The notes below the pieces were generated by a model that had not been told where the DNA came from, did no database searches, and was given only the letters and a program-made list of their open reading frames with translations. The position numbers and the translations under genes are program-made. Source: Streptomyces adustus (GTDB lineage Bacteria > Actinomycetota > Actinomycetes > Streptomycetales > Streptomycetaceae). From it: 64,000 bases of DNA. The first letter of the stretch is position 1. Each line of letters starts with the position of its first letter. Shown piece after piece: positions 16,459-25,055 of this stretch. The DNA is taken from the NCBI RefSeq assembly GCF_009377175.1, contig NZ_VJZD01000010.1, positions 1 through 64,000 of the forward strand. The letters run 5' to 3'.

Positions 16459-17102
16459 CGATAGCCCACCCCACGGACCGTCGCCAGGCGATCGGCCACG
16501 CCCAGAGCGCCGAGTTTGGTCCGCAGCCGGCGCACGAAGGAGTCAAGGGTGTTGTCGCTGACGTGCGCGCCATGCGGCCAGCCCGCGGCGACGAGGGCGT
16601 GGCGGCGTACGGCGTCGCCCTGCGAGGCGATGAGCCGGCCCAGCAACCGGAACTCGGTCGGCGTCAGGTTCTCGCTCGTCGAACCGTGCCTCACGACGTG
16701 TTTCGCCGGATCGAGGACGACGCCCCTGGGTGGGGTCGTCGCGGTCGTTCTGCGCAGCAGGGCGCGGACCCGCACCAGCAGCTCCGGGATGTCGAACGGT
16801 TTCGTCATGTAGTCGTCGGCTCCCGCCTCGAAGCCGCCCACTTTGTGATGCATGCCGTCCAGGGCGGTGAGCATCAGCACCGGGGCGTCGACGCCGCGTG
16901 CCCGCAGCGCCAGGCAGACGTCGCGGCCGTCGGCGTCCGGGAGCCCCAGATCCAGGACGATCAGCTGAGGGACGGGTTCAAGGTGCCGCAGCAGGCTGTC
17001 CGCCGTGGAAGCGACGGCGATCGTATGGCCGTCGTGCTCGAGTGCGCGCTTGAGCACGTCACGGACCGCAGCGTCGTCCTCACACACCATAATCAAAGCC
17101 AC
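16449..17102 (-). CDS. OmpR/PhoB-type response regulator
   Basis: A 217-residue response regulator. Receiver: acidic pair CEDD near residue 8, phosphoacceptor Asp in IVLDLGLPDADG, conserved Thr in VLMLTAL, Lys in MTKPFD. The winged-helix output contains LTPTEFRLLGRLIASQGDAV, SDNTLDSFVRRLRTKL and TVRGVGYRWE. First gene of a three-gene operon with its kinase and a COG4705-like membrane protein. The start at 17102 is ATG. Confidence 0.93.
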   Translation of the reverse strand: MALIMVCEDDAAVRDVLKRALEHDGHTIAVASTADSLLRHLEPVPQLIVLDLGLPDADGRDVCLALRARGVDAPVLMLTALDGMHHKVGGFEAGADDYMTKPFDIPELLVRVRALLRRTTATTPPRGVVLDPAKHVVRHGSTSENLTPTEFRLLGRLIASQGDAVRRHALVAAGWPHGAHVSDNTLDSFVRRLRTKLGALGVADRLATVRGVGYRWE

Positions 17103-17232
17103 AGCCTGCCCCTAGATGCTCCACGGCCAGAGTTCTCCGCTCTCCCTGGTCGGCGCACCGGTGGTCCGCGAGACTCTCTCGGAGGGAGGGGTTCGGACAA
17201 GCCACTATACGACTACAGCTTTGTAGTCGCCG

Positions 17233-18024
17233 TCACAGTTCCAGCCGGTAGCCGTGTCCTCTCAGTGTGACGACGCGCGGCAGTCGGCACGGGCGCCTCG
17301 CCGCCTCCGCGGCCTGGGCGAGCTGACGGCGCAGGCCCGCCATGGTGACATCCAGCGTCTTGGTGGGACCGAACCAGTTCTCGTCCCACACCTCGGCCAT
17401 CAGGGTCTCGCGTGCGACGGCTTCTCCCGGGTGCCGGGCGAGCGTGGCCAGCAGTTCGAACTCCTTGGGGCGCAGTCTGATCTCCTCGCCGTGGAGGGTG
17501 CACCGGCGGGCTTTCGCGTCGACGACGAGGTCGTGCAGGTGTATCGGGGTCTGCTCGGTGGGTGTGGCTGCTCGGCGGCGCAGATGGGCACGCAGGCGGG
17601 CGAGGAGCACGGTCAGGGAGAAGGGCTTGACCAGGTAGTCGTCGGCGCCGGCCTCCAGGCCGGCGATGATGTCGATGTCGTCGGTGCGTGCGGTGAGGAT
17701 GACGATCAGCAGGTCCGGGAACCGGGTGCGCAGGTCCCGTGCGACGTCCAGGCCGTCGATGTCGGGCAGGCCGAGGTCGAGCAGGACGGCGTCGTAGGAG
17801 GAGGTGCCTGCCTCGGTGAGAGCGGCGACGCCGGTGCGGATCCAGGCCGTGGCGTAGCCGTTGCCGCGCAGGCCGGTCTTGAGGTGGTGGCCGATGGTTT
17901 CATCGTCCTCCACGACGAGGACGCGCAGGCTGTTTCGGTCCGGTGCCGTGGACGTGCCCATGGTCGCCAGCGTAGGTCCCTTGGTGAGTTCTTCGATCGT
18001 TGCGGCTCGTTCGGCGTGGTTCAC
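17233..18024 (-). CDS. OmpR-type response regulator at the end of the ABC operon
   Basis: A 263-residue regulator with a ~33-residue N-terminal extension before the receiver. Receiver: VLVVEDDETIGHHLKTGLRG, phosphoacceptor in AVLLDLGLPDIDGLD, ILTARTD, and VKPFSL. The output domain shows LRPKEFELLATLARHPGEAV, TKTLDVTMAGLRRQL and TLRGHGYRLEL. Start taken as GTG 18024, just beyond the permease stop; ATG 17961 (MGTSTAPDR) is an alternative giving a more standard length. Its probable kinase is the divergent gene at 22861, the other end of this ABC locus. Confidence 0.9.
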   Translation of the reverse strand: MNHAERAATIEELTKGPTLATMGTSTAPDRNSLRVLVVEDDETIGHHLKTGLRGNGYATAWIRTGVAALTEAGTSSYDAVLLDLGLPDIDGLDVARDLRTRFPDLLIVILTARTDDIDIIAGLEAGADDYLVKPFSLTVLLARLRAHLRRRAATPTEQTPIHLHDLVVDAKARRCTLHGEEIRLRPKEFELLATLARHPGEAVARETLMAEVWDENWFGPTKTLDVTMAGLRRQLAQAAEAARRPCRLPRVVTLRGHGYRLEL

Positions 18025-18061
18025 ATGTCGCGCAGCTCCGGTTCACATGTCGCGCAGCTCC
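18018..18061. repeat. Perfect 22-bp tandem duplication at the permease/RR junction
   Basis: Copy 1 is 18018-18039, copy 2 is 18040-18061, with no mismatches. The unit encodes the last codons of the permease (EELRDM) and contains the sequence in which the permease TGA would overlap the RR GTG. The duplication moved a previously overlapping stop/start pair ~18 bp apart. Confidence 0.9.
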
Positions 18062-20688
18062 TCCACGGCGGGGCGCCGGGAGCTGCGGATGCCGTTGAGG
18101 GCCGCGGCCAGTACGGCGGTGACGGCGGCGAGCCCGGTGAGGGTGAGGTAGGCGCCGGGGACGGCCAGCGTGGCCGGCGGGGGGTCGAAGACGCCGGTGA
18201 GGACCTTGACGAGCATCTGTGACAGGGCCCAGCCGATGAGGGTGCCCGCGGCCAGGCCGGGCGCGGCCAGCAGGAGGGCCTCGGTGAGGACCATGCCGCG
18301 CAGTTGCCGTTTCGTCGCGCCGAGGACCGTGGCGATGGCGAAGGTGCGGCGCCGTTCGGCGAGTCCGAGGGCGAGGACCAGTCCTCCGGCTCCGGCGGCC
18401 AGCAGTACCGCGAAGGCGAGTTCGATGCGGGTGAGGCCGGCCAGGTCGACGGAGGTCAGGCTGGTGCCGACCGTGCCGCGGGTCTGGGTCAGATCGGTGA
18501 CGGTGGCGTCGCTGCCCAGTTGCTTGCGCAGGTGAGCGGCGATCTGCTGCTGCCGGCTGCCGCCTGTGTCGATCAGGAAGGCACCCACGGCGTCGTTGCC
18601 GGTGGTCCGGGTGATGTAGGCGGCATTGGCTACGAAGAAGCTGTCCTTGGGGGCGGTGGGGAATTCCTTGACCACTCCGGCGTAGTGGAAGGGGACGGTG
18701 CGCAGGGCCTTGGTCCGGGCGTCCTGGATGCGGAGGTTGACGGTGTCGCCGGGCCGGAGTTGGAAGTCGTGCACGGTCTCCTCGCTGACCAGGAGGTTGT
18801 CCGGGCGTCGGGCCAGGCTGCGCATGAGCTGCTGCGCGGTCCCGCCTGCGAAGTAGGCGTCCTGCAACGAGGTGGCCCGGGTGACGGTGTCGGGGCGGAC
18901 GCCGTAGAGGTCCTGGAGGTCGGAGCCGACGTAGGCGAACCGGTGCTGGAGCGGCTCGACGTGTCGTACGCCGCTGACCTGCAAAGCGGTTGCCTCGGTC
19001 GGTGGGATGTGAGCGCCCGGAGGTTCGGTGACGGTGACGTCGGCGCCGTTGGTCAGCCGGGCGTCGACTTCCGCCTGCTGCCGGTAGGTGGCGTTGAAGA
19101 CCGCGGTGGACACGGCGAAGGAGACGGCGAGGGCGAGCAGGACCACCGACCGTGCGAGCGTGCGGCTTCGGCGCGAGAGGGTGGCCGCAGTGGTGCCGGC
19201 CAGGTTCCCGGTCAGGGGGCGGGCGAGCCGGGTCAGCGCGGGGCGGCCGTGGTCGAGGGCCAGCAGGGTGAGGCGCCACACGAGCAGGGCTGCGCCGATC
19301 CACAGCAGTACGGGCCCGAGGAAGGCCCAGTACGACACGGAGATGGTGGGCACGCCCTCGGGCGCGAGGACGAGGGCGTACTGGTTGCCGGAGGAGGCGC
19401 GGAAGACCAGCCACGAGCCGGCCAGCAGGACGAAGTCCAGGCCGTAGCGCATCCACCAGGGGGTACGCCGGGGACTGTTCTCCTTACGGGTCTCGGCGAC
19501 GGTGACGGTGCGCAGATCGCGCAGGGCGGGTACGAGGACGGCTCCGGCGGCCACCGCGGCCCCGAGGGCGAAGGCGACGCCGTACCAGAGCGGCCAGGTG
19601 GCACGGCCGGCACCGAAGGACGCGGCGCCGAAGACGAGGTGTCCGGTCAGGGCGGCCGTGCCCAGCCCGACGAGACCGCCGAGCAGGCCGATCAGGGCTG
19701 CTTCCAGGGCCGCGAGCGCGGTGATCTGCCCGGGGCGCAGCCCGCGCAGCCGCAGCAGCCCCTGTTCCCGGCGGCGGCGGTCACCGCCCGCGGAGGCGAC
19801 CGCGGCAGTCAGTGCCGCGGCGAGGACGGCGCCGGGGACGCCGAGGAAGAGGAAGAGGACCTGGGCGTACAGGGCGTCCTGGCGGGCGGAGTCCAGGGCG
19901 GCGCCGACGTTGTTGCCGACGAGTGCGGTGCCCGCGGAGTGGGCCTCCAGGTTGTGGGCTGCGCCGGTGACGGTGGTGAAGGCGGCCGCGGGGTCGGTGG
20001 GCAGGTGGGTGTGGTCGCGGGCGACGTGGATCTGTGTCGTGGTCGCGGTGGCCCCGTGGGTGAGGGCGGCGAACTGTGCGGCGGGCAGGAGTACGACGTT
20101 GTCCGGCGGCGCGGTGGGCTGGGACTGGCTGGGTGCGCCGACGGTCTGGAAGAGGGAGTCGGCCTGGGGCAGGTCGACCACCGCGTTCACGGTGACCTGG
20201 CGGCGGCCGACGCCGGGGAGCCCGACGGTGATGGTGTCTCCCGGGGCCGCGTGCAGGTTGGACGCGGTCTGCTGGGCGAGCAGGACGCCGGTCGGGGAGC
20301 CCGCGAGCGTGCGGATCGCGTCGGGGAACCGGTCGCGGTAGCCGTCGGGCAGGCCGAGTGCGATTCCGGGCCCCGTGGTCTGGGTGCTGCCGTGCGCCTG
20401 GGCGCTGAAGCCGGTGGTGTGGGCGTAGCCGACCGGGAGCGCGGTCTGTGTGCCGGGGGCCTTGCGGACCAGGGACAGGACGGTGTTCGGGTCGGCGCCG
20501 GGCTGGACCTGGACCTGCCAGTCGACGGCGACCGAGCGCAGGGCGCGCTGGGTCATGGTCGCCTTCGACGCGGTGAGGAAGGAGCCGAGTGCCGCGATCA
20601 GGGCGACGGCCAGGGCGACGCCGGCCAGGGCGGCCAGGAGCCGTCCGGTGCGGTGACGGGTCAGGCCTTTCGCCCATGCGGTGATCAT
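18043..20688 (-). CDS. FtsX/MacB-type ABC transporter permease
   Basis: An 881-residue permease with the FtsX duplicated architecture. TM1 (LLAALAGVALAVALIAALGS) is followed by a large extracytoplasmic domain (~residues 45-270), a central cluster of membrane segments including LFLGVPGAVLAAALTAAVAS, LAALEAALIGLLGGLVGLG and LLWIGAALLVWRLTLLAL, a second extracytoplasmic domain beginning TYRQQAEVDARLTNGADVTV, and a C-terminal FtsX core (LAFAVLLAAGAGGLVLALGL, MVLTEALLLAAPGLAAGTLI). Such permeases act as mechanotransmitters for lipoprotein or antibiotic export and sensing. The start overlaps the upstream ATPase by ATGA. Confidence 0.92.
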   Translation of the reverse strand: MITAWAKGLTRHRTGRLLAALAGVALAVALIAALGSFLTASKATMTQRALRSVAVDWQVQVQPGADPNTVLSLVRKAPGTQTALPVGYAHTTGFSAQAHGSTQTTGPGIALGLPDGYRDRFPDAIRTLAGSPTGVLLAQQTASNLHAAPGDTITVGLPGVGRRQVTVNAVVDLPQADSLFQTVGAPSQSQPTAPPDNVVLLPAAQFAALTHGATATTTQIHVARDHTHLPTDPAAAFTTVTGAAHNLEAHSAGTALVGNNVGAALDSARQDALYAQVLFLFLGVPGAVLAAALTAAVASAGGDRRRREQGLLRLRGLRPGQITALAALEAALIGLLGGLVGLGTAALTGHLVFGAASFGAGRATWPLWYGVAFALGAAVAAGAVLVPALRDLRTVTVAETRKENSPRRTPWWMRYGLDFVLLAGSWLVFRASSGNQYALVLAPEGVPTISVSYWAFLGPVLLWIGAALLVWRLTLLALDHGRPALTRLARPLTGNLAGTTAATLSRRSRTLARSVVLLALAVSFAVSTAVFNATYRQQAEVDARLTNGADVTVTEPPGAHIPPTEATALQVSGVRHVEPLQHRFAYVGSDLQDLYGVRPDTVTRATSLQDAYFAGGTAQQLMRSLARRPDNLLVSEETVHDFQLRPGDTVNLRIQDARTKALRTVPFHYAGVVKEFPTAPKDSFFVANAAYITRTTGNDAVGAFLIDTGGSRQQQIAAHLRKQLGSDATVTDLTQTRGTVGTSLTSVDLAGLTRIELAFAVLLAAGAGGLVLALGLAERRRTFAIATVLGATKRQLRGMVLTEALLLAAPGLAAGTLIGWALSQMLVKVLTGVFDPPPATLAVPGAYLTLTGLAAVTAVLAAALNGIRSSRRPAVEELRDM

Positions 20689-21350
20689 GGCGTCTCCTCG
20701 GGTGCGAGCAGTCGTCCGTCGCGCATGGTGCGGCGCCGGGCGAGCCGGGCGGCGACGGACGGGTCGTGGGTGGTGACGACGAGTGCGGCCCGCGTCAGGT
20801 CCGCGGCGGCCAGCAGGGCGTCCAGGACGCGTCCGCCACTGGCGTGGTCGAGGCGGCCGGTGGGTTCGTCGGCGAGGATCAGGCGGGGGGCCTGGGTCAG
20901 TACGCGGGCGACGGCCACGCGTTGGGCCTGGCCGCCGGAGATCTCTTCGGGCAGCCGGTCGGCCAGGTGCCGTACGCCGACCTGGTCGAGTGCCGTGAGA
21001 GCGGCCTGCTGCGCCTCCTTCTCGGGATGGCCGGCGAGGATCAGCGGGAGGGCGGCGTTCTCGGCCACGTTCAGCGCGGGAATGAGGCTGTCGTTCTGGA
21101 AGACCAGCCCGATGTCGCTCCGCTCGACATCCGTGGCTCGGGTGACGGATCCGGTGGTGGCTTGTTCGAGTCCGGCGATCAGGTGCAGCAGCGAGCTCTT
21201 GCCCGAGCCGGACGATCCGACGACGGCGAGCCGGTCGCCCGCACGGATGGTCAGGTTCGCTCCGTGCACCGCCACCACCGCCTGCGCGTCGCGGCCGAAG
21301 GTGAGGGCTGCGTCGGTGCAGGTCACGAGTGCGTCATCGGGCGGCATCAT
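20685..21350 (-). CDS. ABC transporter ATP-binding protein (MacB/LolD type)
   Basis: A 221-residue ATPase. Walker A is VVGSSGSGKSSLLHL, Q-loop VFQNDSLIP, signature ISGGQAQRVAVARVL, Walker B RLILADEPTGRLD and H-loop VVTTHDP. The order and length are typical of MacB/LolD-like ATPases that power FtsX-type permeases. It overlaps the permease start by four bases and the preceding ATPase stop by ~17 nt. Two different ATPase genes in one operon with one permease suggests a heterodimeric motor. Confidence 0.93.
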   Translation of the reverse strand: MMPPDDALVTCTDAALTFGRDAQAVVAVHGANLTIRAGDRLAVVGSSGSGKSSLLHLIAGLEQATTGSVTRATDVERSDIGLVFQNDSLIPALNVAENAALPLILAGHPEKEAQQAALTALDQVGVRHLADRLPEEISGGQAQRVAVARVLTQAPRLILADEPTGRLDHASGGRVLDALLAAADLTRAALVVTTHDPSVAARLARRRTMRDGRLLAPEETP

Positions 21351-22080
21351 GGGTTCTCCCCGGGGCAGCAGAGGACGGCCTGTCGGTGGCCCTTCCGTCG
21401 TCGAGGGCGATGACCCGGTCGGCGATGCGGACTGCTTCCGCGCTGTGTGTCACGATCAGCACCGCGCAGCCCTCCGCCGCCCGTTGCCGCAGCATGGTGA
21501 GGACGAGTTGTTCGGTCTCGCCGTCGAGTTCACCCGTGGGTTCGTCCGCCAGGAGGACGGAAGGGGAGTTCGCCAGGGCGACGGCCAGTCCGGCCCGCGC
21601 GAGTTCGCCGCCGGACAGCTGGCGGGGCAGGGCGTGGGACCGCTCGCCGATCCCCGCCTGTGCCAGGAGCTCGTCGGCCGTGACGGTGGGCTTGCGGCCA
21701 CCGGCCTGCTGCGGCAGCCGGACGTTGTCGCGCACGCTCAGGTGCGGCAGCAGGTTGCGGGTCTGGAGCAGGACGCCGATGTGACGGGAGCGCAGCCGGG
21801 CCCGTTCCGTCTCGGGCCGGTGGCTGACGCGGACGCCGTCGACGCGGACTTCTCCTCCGGAGGGTTCGTCGAGACCTGCCAGAATGGCCAGCAGGGTGGA
21901 CTTGCCCGCCCCCGAGGGTCCTACGACGGCGACCGTCTCACCGCGCCGCACCGACAGCGACACCCCGCGCAGCGCGAGTGTCTCCTCCTCGCCCGCGCGG
22001 TAGAAGCGGTACAGCTCGCGGGCGGTGAGGACGTCCTCGTCGCCGGAGCGTACGACGGTGGGGTTGCGCACTGCTCTCAC
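21334..22080 (-). CDS. ABC transporter ATP-binding protein (second ATPase)
   Basis: A 248-residue ATPase. Walker A is VVGPSGAGKSTLLAI, signature LSGGELARAGLAVALA (the usual R after Q/E is replaced), Walker B VLLADEPTGELD and H-loop IVTHSAE. The Q-loop is QTRNLLPHL. GTG 22080 is chosen because it overlaps the lipoprotein TGA (GTGA at 22077-22080), the usual coupling in this operon; an upstream ATG at 22113 would overlap 37 nt. It works with the neighbouring ATPase and permease. Confidence 0.9.
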   Translation of the reverse strand: MRAVRNPTVVRSGDEDVLTARELYRFYRAGEEETLALRGVSLSVRRGETVAVVGPSGAGKSTLLAILAGLDEPSGGEVRVDGVRVSHRPETERARLRSRHIGVLLQTRNLLPHLSVRDNVRLPQQAGGRKPTVTADELLAQAGIGERSHALPRQLSGGELARAGLAVALANSPSVLLADEPTGELDGETEQLVLTMLRQRAAEGCAVLIVTHSAEAVRIADRVIALDDGRATDRPSSAAPGRTHDAAR

Positions 22081-22706
22081 CGCCAGGTGACGGAGTCGCT
22101 GACGATGCGCCACGGGTCGACGTTGTCGGCGTTCACCGGGCCGGACAGGGTCAGGTTCACTTCATGACCGGACCGGTAGTAGGCGTAGCGTTCGAAGGCG
22201 TCGCGCACCACCTTGCCGGTGACCGGGTCCTTGGCCGAGTCGCCCCGGTAGGTCAGCAGAACGACGCGTCCCGCGTGCCGGGTCACCTCGGACACCTTCG
22301 GTTCGGCGAACTTCGGTGTCTGGGTGCGAAGTTTCGGGACCTCGGTGGCGCTGACCGAGCCGGTCGTCGGGGCGGCGGCGGCCGGCACCGACGTGATGGT
22401 GATGGTGTTCAGCTTGTCCGTGAACGTCGTGGTGCCGCCCTGGACCGTGCGGGCCCAGCCTTCGGGCACCTTCACGGTGAAACCGGTGAACGAGCCGCCG
22501 GTCGGCCGGTAGGCGACGTAGACCTGGTTGTCGGGGATGTCGCCGGGCGGGTTGGACTCGGTGGGCGCGGCATGAGCCTGCCCGTCACCGCCCGCCGTGG
22601 ATTTCGTCGGTGCCGAGCCCTGCGCTCCGGAACCGGAACAGCCGGCGGTCACCGCGACGGCGATCGCCACCCCCACCGCCGCGACCGCTGGTGTGTGTCG
22701 TCCCAT
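22077..22706 (-). CDS. Lipoprotein encoded first in the ABC operon
   Basis: A 209-residue lipoprotein. The signal VAAVGVAIAVAVTAGCSGSG has a lipobox ending AGC, with the acylated Cys near residue 23, then a Ser/Thr/Gly-rich linker. The mature domain (YVAYRPTGGSFTGFTVKVPE through NADNVDPWRIVSDSVTW) looks like a compact beta-rich fold, possibly a PsbP/LpqN-like 'membrane-attached beta' fold, which I infer only from the pattern. ATG 22706 is preceded by aggagagg. It is the first gene of lipoprotein-ABC-ABC-permease-RR, so it may be the substrate-binding or sensory part of the transporter. Confidence 0.85.
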   Translation of the reverse strand: MGRHTPAVAAVGVAIAVAVTAGCSGSGAQGSAPTKSTAGGDGQAHAAPTESNPPGDIPDNQVYVAYRPTGGSFTGFTVKVPEGWARTVQGGTTTFTDKLNTITITSVPAAAAPTTGSVSATEVPKLRTQTPKFAEPKVSEVTRHAGRVVLLTYRGDSAKDPVTGKVVRDAFERYAYYRSGHEVNLTLSGPVNADNVDPWRIVSDSVTWR

Positions 22707-22860
22707 GGTTGCTGCCCCTCTCCTGAGGTACCCGTGCCGCCCTGCCATGACAGTGACGTTAGGAACCGGCCGGTTAACGTTGCGCCCGGCGAGGGTTAGA
22801 CGAAGGCAAAAGCGGTGCCGCGTCGCGTCGGACCAGGTGGCGGGCCCGCATCATGAAGGC

Positions 22861-24177
22861 ATGAGACAGCGAGTGGTGCGAGTAGCGCTCACCGCCGCAC
22901 TGGTCGCCGTGGTCCTTCTTGCCGTCCCGTTGGCTTTGGTCATCCGGTCGTCCCTGTACACGGCGCAGCGCGACGCTCTGGAGCGGGAGGCCCTGGCGGC
23001 CGCGGTGCGCGTGAGCCCCGATTACGTCACCGGCGACCTCGTGGAACTGCCCCCTGCTCCGTCCGGCGGGCACCTGGGCCTGTACGACCCCCGAGCCCGG
23101 CTGCGGGCGGGCAGCGGTCCGACGAACGGGGACGCTCCGGTCCGCCGTGCCCTGGGCGGTGGACTGGTCCGCGGCGAGACGCGCGGACAGATCGTCGTCA
23201 CCGTTCCGGTCCCGCACGCCGAGCAGGTGATCGGTGTCGTGCGGGCGTCGTCACCGGCGGCCTCCGTGCAGCACCGGGTCCTCGCGGCATGGAGCGTCCT
23301 GCTGGGCGTGGCTGTGCTGGCGGTCTGCATCGCGGTGCTCGTCGCCCGTCGCCAGGCACGGGCGCTGGCCGCACCACTGGAGGAGCTCTCCCGGCACTGT
23401 CGGGCCGTCGCCGAGGGCGACCTGTCCCGGCGGGCCGCTTCCAGCAGCATCGCCGAGATCGACCAGGTCGCGCGCACCCACAACGAGATGCTGGACAGCC
23501 TGTCCGAACTCCTGCGCCATGAACACGACTTCACCAGCAACGCATCCCATCAGCTGCGCACCCCGCTGGCGGGTCTGCAACTCGCGCTGGAGGAAGGGCT
23601 CGGCCAGGACGACGAAACCCGGCTGCGGCCGGTCGTGGCCGAGGCGTTGGCCACCACCGAACGTCTGCACCACACGGTGGAGGAACTTCTACGGCTGTCC
23701 CGCTCGCAGGGCTGGGCCCACTCGGCTGCCACGCAGGTGGCGGCAGAACAGCTGATCCGGGAGACGGCCGAGAGGTGGCACGGGCTCTTCGCCCGGGACG
23801 GCCGGCGCCTGGTGAGCGCCGCCGATGATCTGCCCGCGGATGTACGGATCCCGGCCGGGCCCGTGTCCGAGGTGCTGGGCATTCTGCTCGACAATGCCAG
23901 AGTCCACGGGCGCGGCACCGTCCGGCTCCGGGTACGTGATCTGGGCAGCGCCCTCGCCTTCGACGTGAGCGACGAGGGCAGCATCAAGGGGGATCCCGCG
24001 CGGTTGTTCGACCGCGGGCATTCGGGTGGCGGTCCTGGAGCGGGCATCGGTCTGGCGCTCGCCCGTGACCTGGCCGTCTCGCTCGGCGGACGGCTCTCCG
24101 TGACGCACGCCAGTCCGGCCACCTTCATGCTCCTCCTGCCCATCGCCCAGGGCGGCGAGGAGGACCTGACTCGCTGA
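22861..24177 (+). CDS. Sensor histidine kinase, probable partner of the ABC-operon response regulator
   Basis: A 438-residue kinase. TM1 is VALTAALVAVVLLAVPLALV, followed by a short ~100-residue sensor loop, TM2 VLLGVAVLAVCIAVLVARR, a HAMP domain, and the H-box FTSNASHQLRTPLAGLQLAL (SHQLRTPL variant). The N-box reads VLGILLDNARVHGRG, and the G-boxes DEGSIKGDPARLFDRG and GAGIGLALARDLA are somewhat degenerate. ATG 22861 follows gaagg. It is transcribed divergently from the lipoprotein-ABC-RR operon, which encodes the only unpaired response regulator nearby, so the two most likely form one split system. Confidence 0.9.
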   Translation: MRQRVVRVALTAALVAVVLLAVPLALVIRSSLYTAQRDALEREALAAAVRVSPDYVTGDLVELPPAPSGGHLGLYDPRARLRAGSGPTNGDAPVRRALGGGLVRGETRGQIVVTVPVPHAEQVIGVVRASSPAASVQHRVLAAWSVLLGVAVLAVCIAVLVARRQARALAAPLEELSRHCRAVAEGDLSRRAASSSIAEIDQVARTHNEMLDSLSELLRHEHDFTSNASHQLRTPLAGLQLALEEGLGQDDETRLRPVVAEALATTERLHHTVEELLRLSRSQGWAHSAATQVAAEQLIRETAERWHGLFARDGRRLVSAADDLPADVRIPAGPVSEVLGILLDNARVHGRGTVRLRVRDLGSALAFDVSDEGSIKGDPARLFDRGHSGGGPGAGIGLALARDLAVSLGGRLSVTHASPATFMLLLPIAQGGEEDLTR

Positions 24178-24221
24178 GACCGGCGCGCTCTCCGTCGCGG
24201 CCGGCCGTTGCCGCCGTGTCC

Positions 24222-25055
24222 TCAAACGCCGTGCCGGAGCCGACCGTCGGGGCGCTTCGCATCGCACCGCAGGCTCCGCGTCAGTGCAGTCCGTGCCCGA
24301 TCCGCCGAGCGGGGAGGAGGGGATCCGTGGTCACGGAGCGGACCTGCCTCGTACCCTCGTTCCTCGCAGGTGTCGAGGATGCGCGGAAGGGCGCCGAGGG
24401 CGGAGCGCCACGCACCGGGCGCGGAGGTGCAGTCCGAGTCGTGGAGCAGCACGGTGCCTCCGCCGTACAGGTCGGTGACGACGGTGCGATGGACCGACTC
24501 CGGGGTGGCCCTGGCGGTCCAGTCCTCGCCCCAACAGGTCCACAGGACAGGGGTGAGTCCGAGACGGCGGGCCGCCTGGTGGGCCGACCCGGACATGACG
24601 CCGTACGGCGGGCGGAACAGCGTGGGCCGTCTGCCGGTGATCTCGGCGACGGTGTCGCGTGCGCGGGCGAGGTCGGTGTGGGTCGCGCGCGGGCCGCGCA
24701 GCAGCAGCGGGCGGTGCGCCCACCCGTGCACGCCGATCTCATGACCTGCCGCGGCGATCTCGCGGACCAGGTCGGGCGAGCGGCGTGCCTCGGTGCCGAG
24801 CAGGAAGAAGGTGGCCTGCACCCGCCTCGCGGCCAGAAGGTGCAGGAACGAGGGCGTGGACTTGGGGTCGGGACCGTCGTCGAAGGTGAGGGCTACGTGA
24901 TCCGCGCGGCCCTGGCCGGCGAGGCGGGGCATGACGCGGTTGCGAAGAGGCCCGAACGTCGAGATGACCGGTGCGCAGTGGGCGGTGGCCAGCACGGCCG
25001 GAACGGCTGTCGCGACGGCCCTGAGAAGGGGCGCTGTCCTGAGCGGGCGCGTCAT
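24222..25055 (-). CDS. Polysaccharide deacetylase (NodB, CE4 family)
   Basis: A 277-residue protein with an N-terminal hydrophobic signal/anchor (LLRAVATAVPAVLATAHCAP) and a CE4 NodB domain. Motif 1 is VALTFDDGPDP (TFDDGP, catalytic base and metal Asp). Motif 2 is HEIGVHGWAHR (HxxxH metal ligands). Motif 3 is LFRPPYGVMSG (RPPYG). Motif 4 is DWTARA and motif 5 is TVLLHDSD. Expected activity is removal of N-acetyl groups from cell-wall or capsular polysaccharide outside the cytoplasm. It overlaps the upstream glycosyltransferase by ATGA, suggesting a joint glycan-modifying role. Confidence 0.93.
   Translation of the reverse strand: MTRPLRTAPLLRAVATAVPAVLATAHCAPVISTFGPLRNRVMPRLAGQGRADHVALTFDDGPDPKSTPSFLHLLAARRVQATFFLLGTEARRSPDLVREIAAAGHEIGVHGWAHRPLLLRGPRATHTDLARARDTVAEITGRRPTLFRPPYGVMSGSAHQAARRLGLTPVLWTCWGEDWTARATPESVHRTVVTDLYGGGTVLLHDSDCTSAPGAWRSALGALPRILDTCEERGYEAGPLRDHGSPPPRSADRARTALTRSLRCDAKRPDGRLRHGV

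Noticed and set aside
18304-22167. Very long open frame on the plus strand opposite the ABC operon
   Set aside because: It is the antisense shadow of GC-rich genes; composition is low-complexity Gly/Arg/Glu and lacks any domain, while the minus strand encodes clear ABC components.
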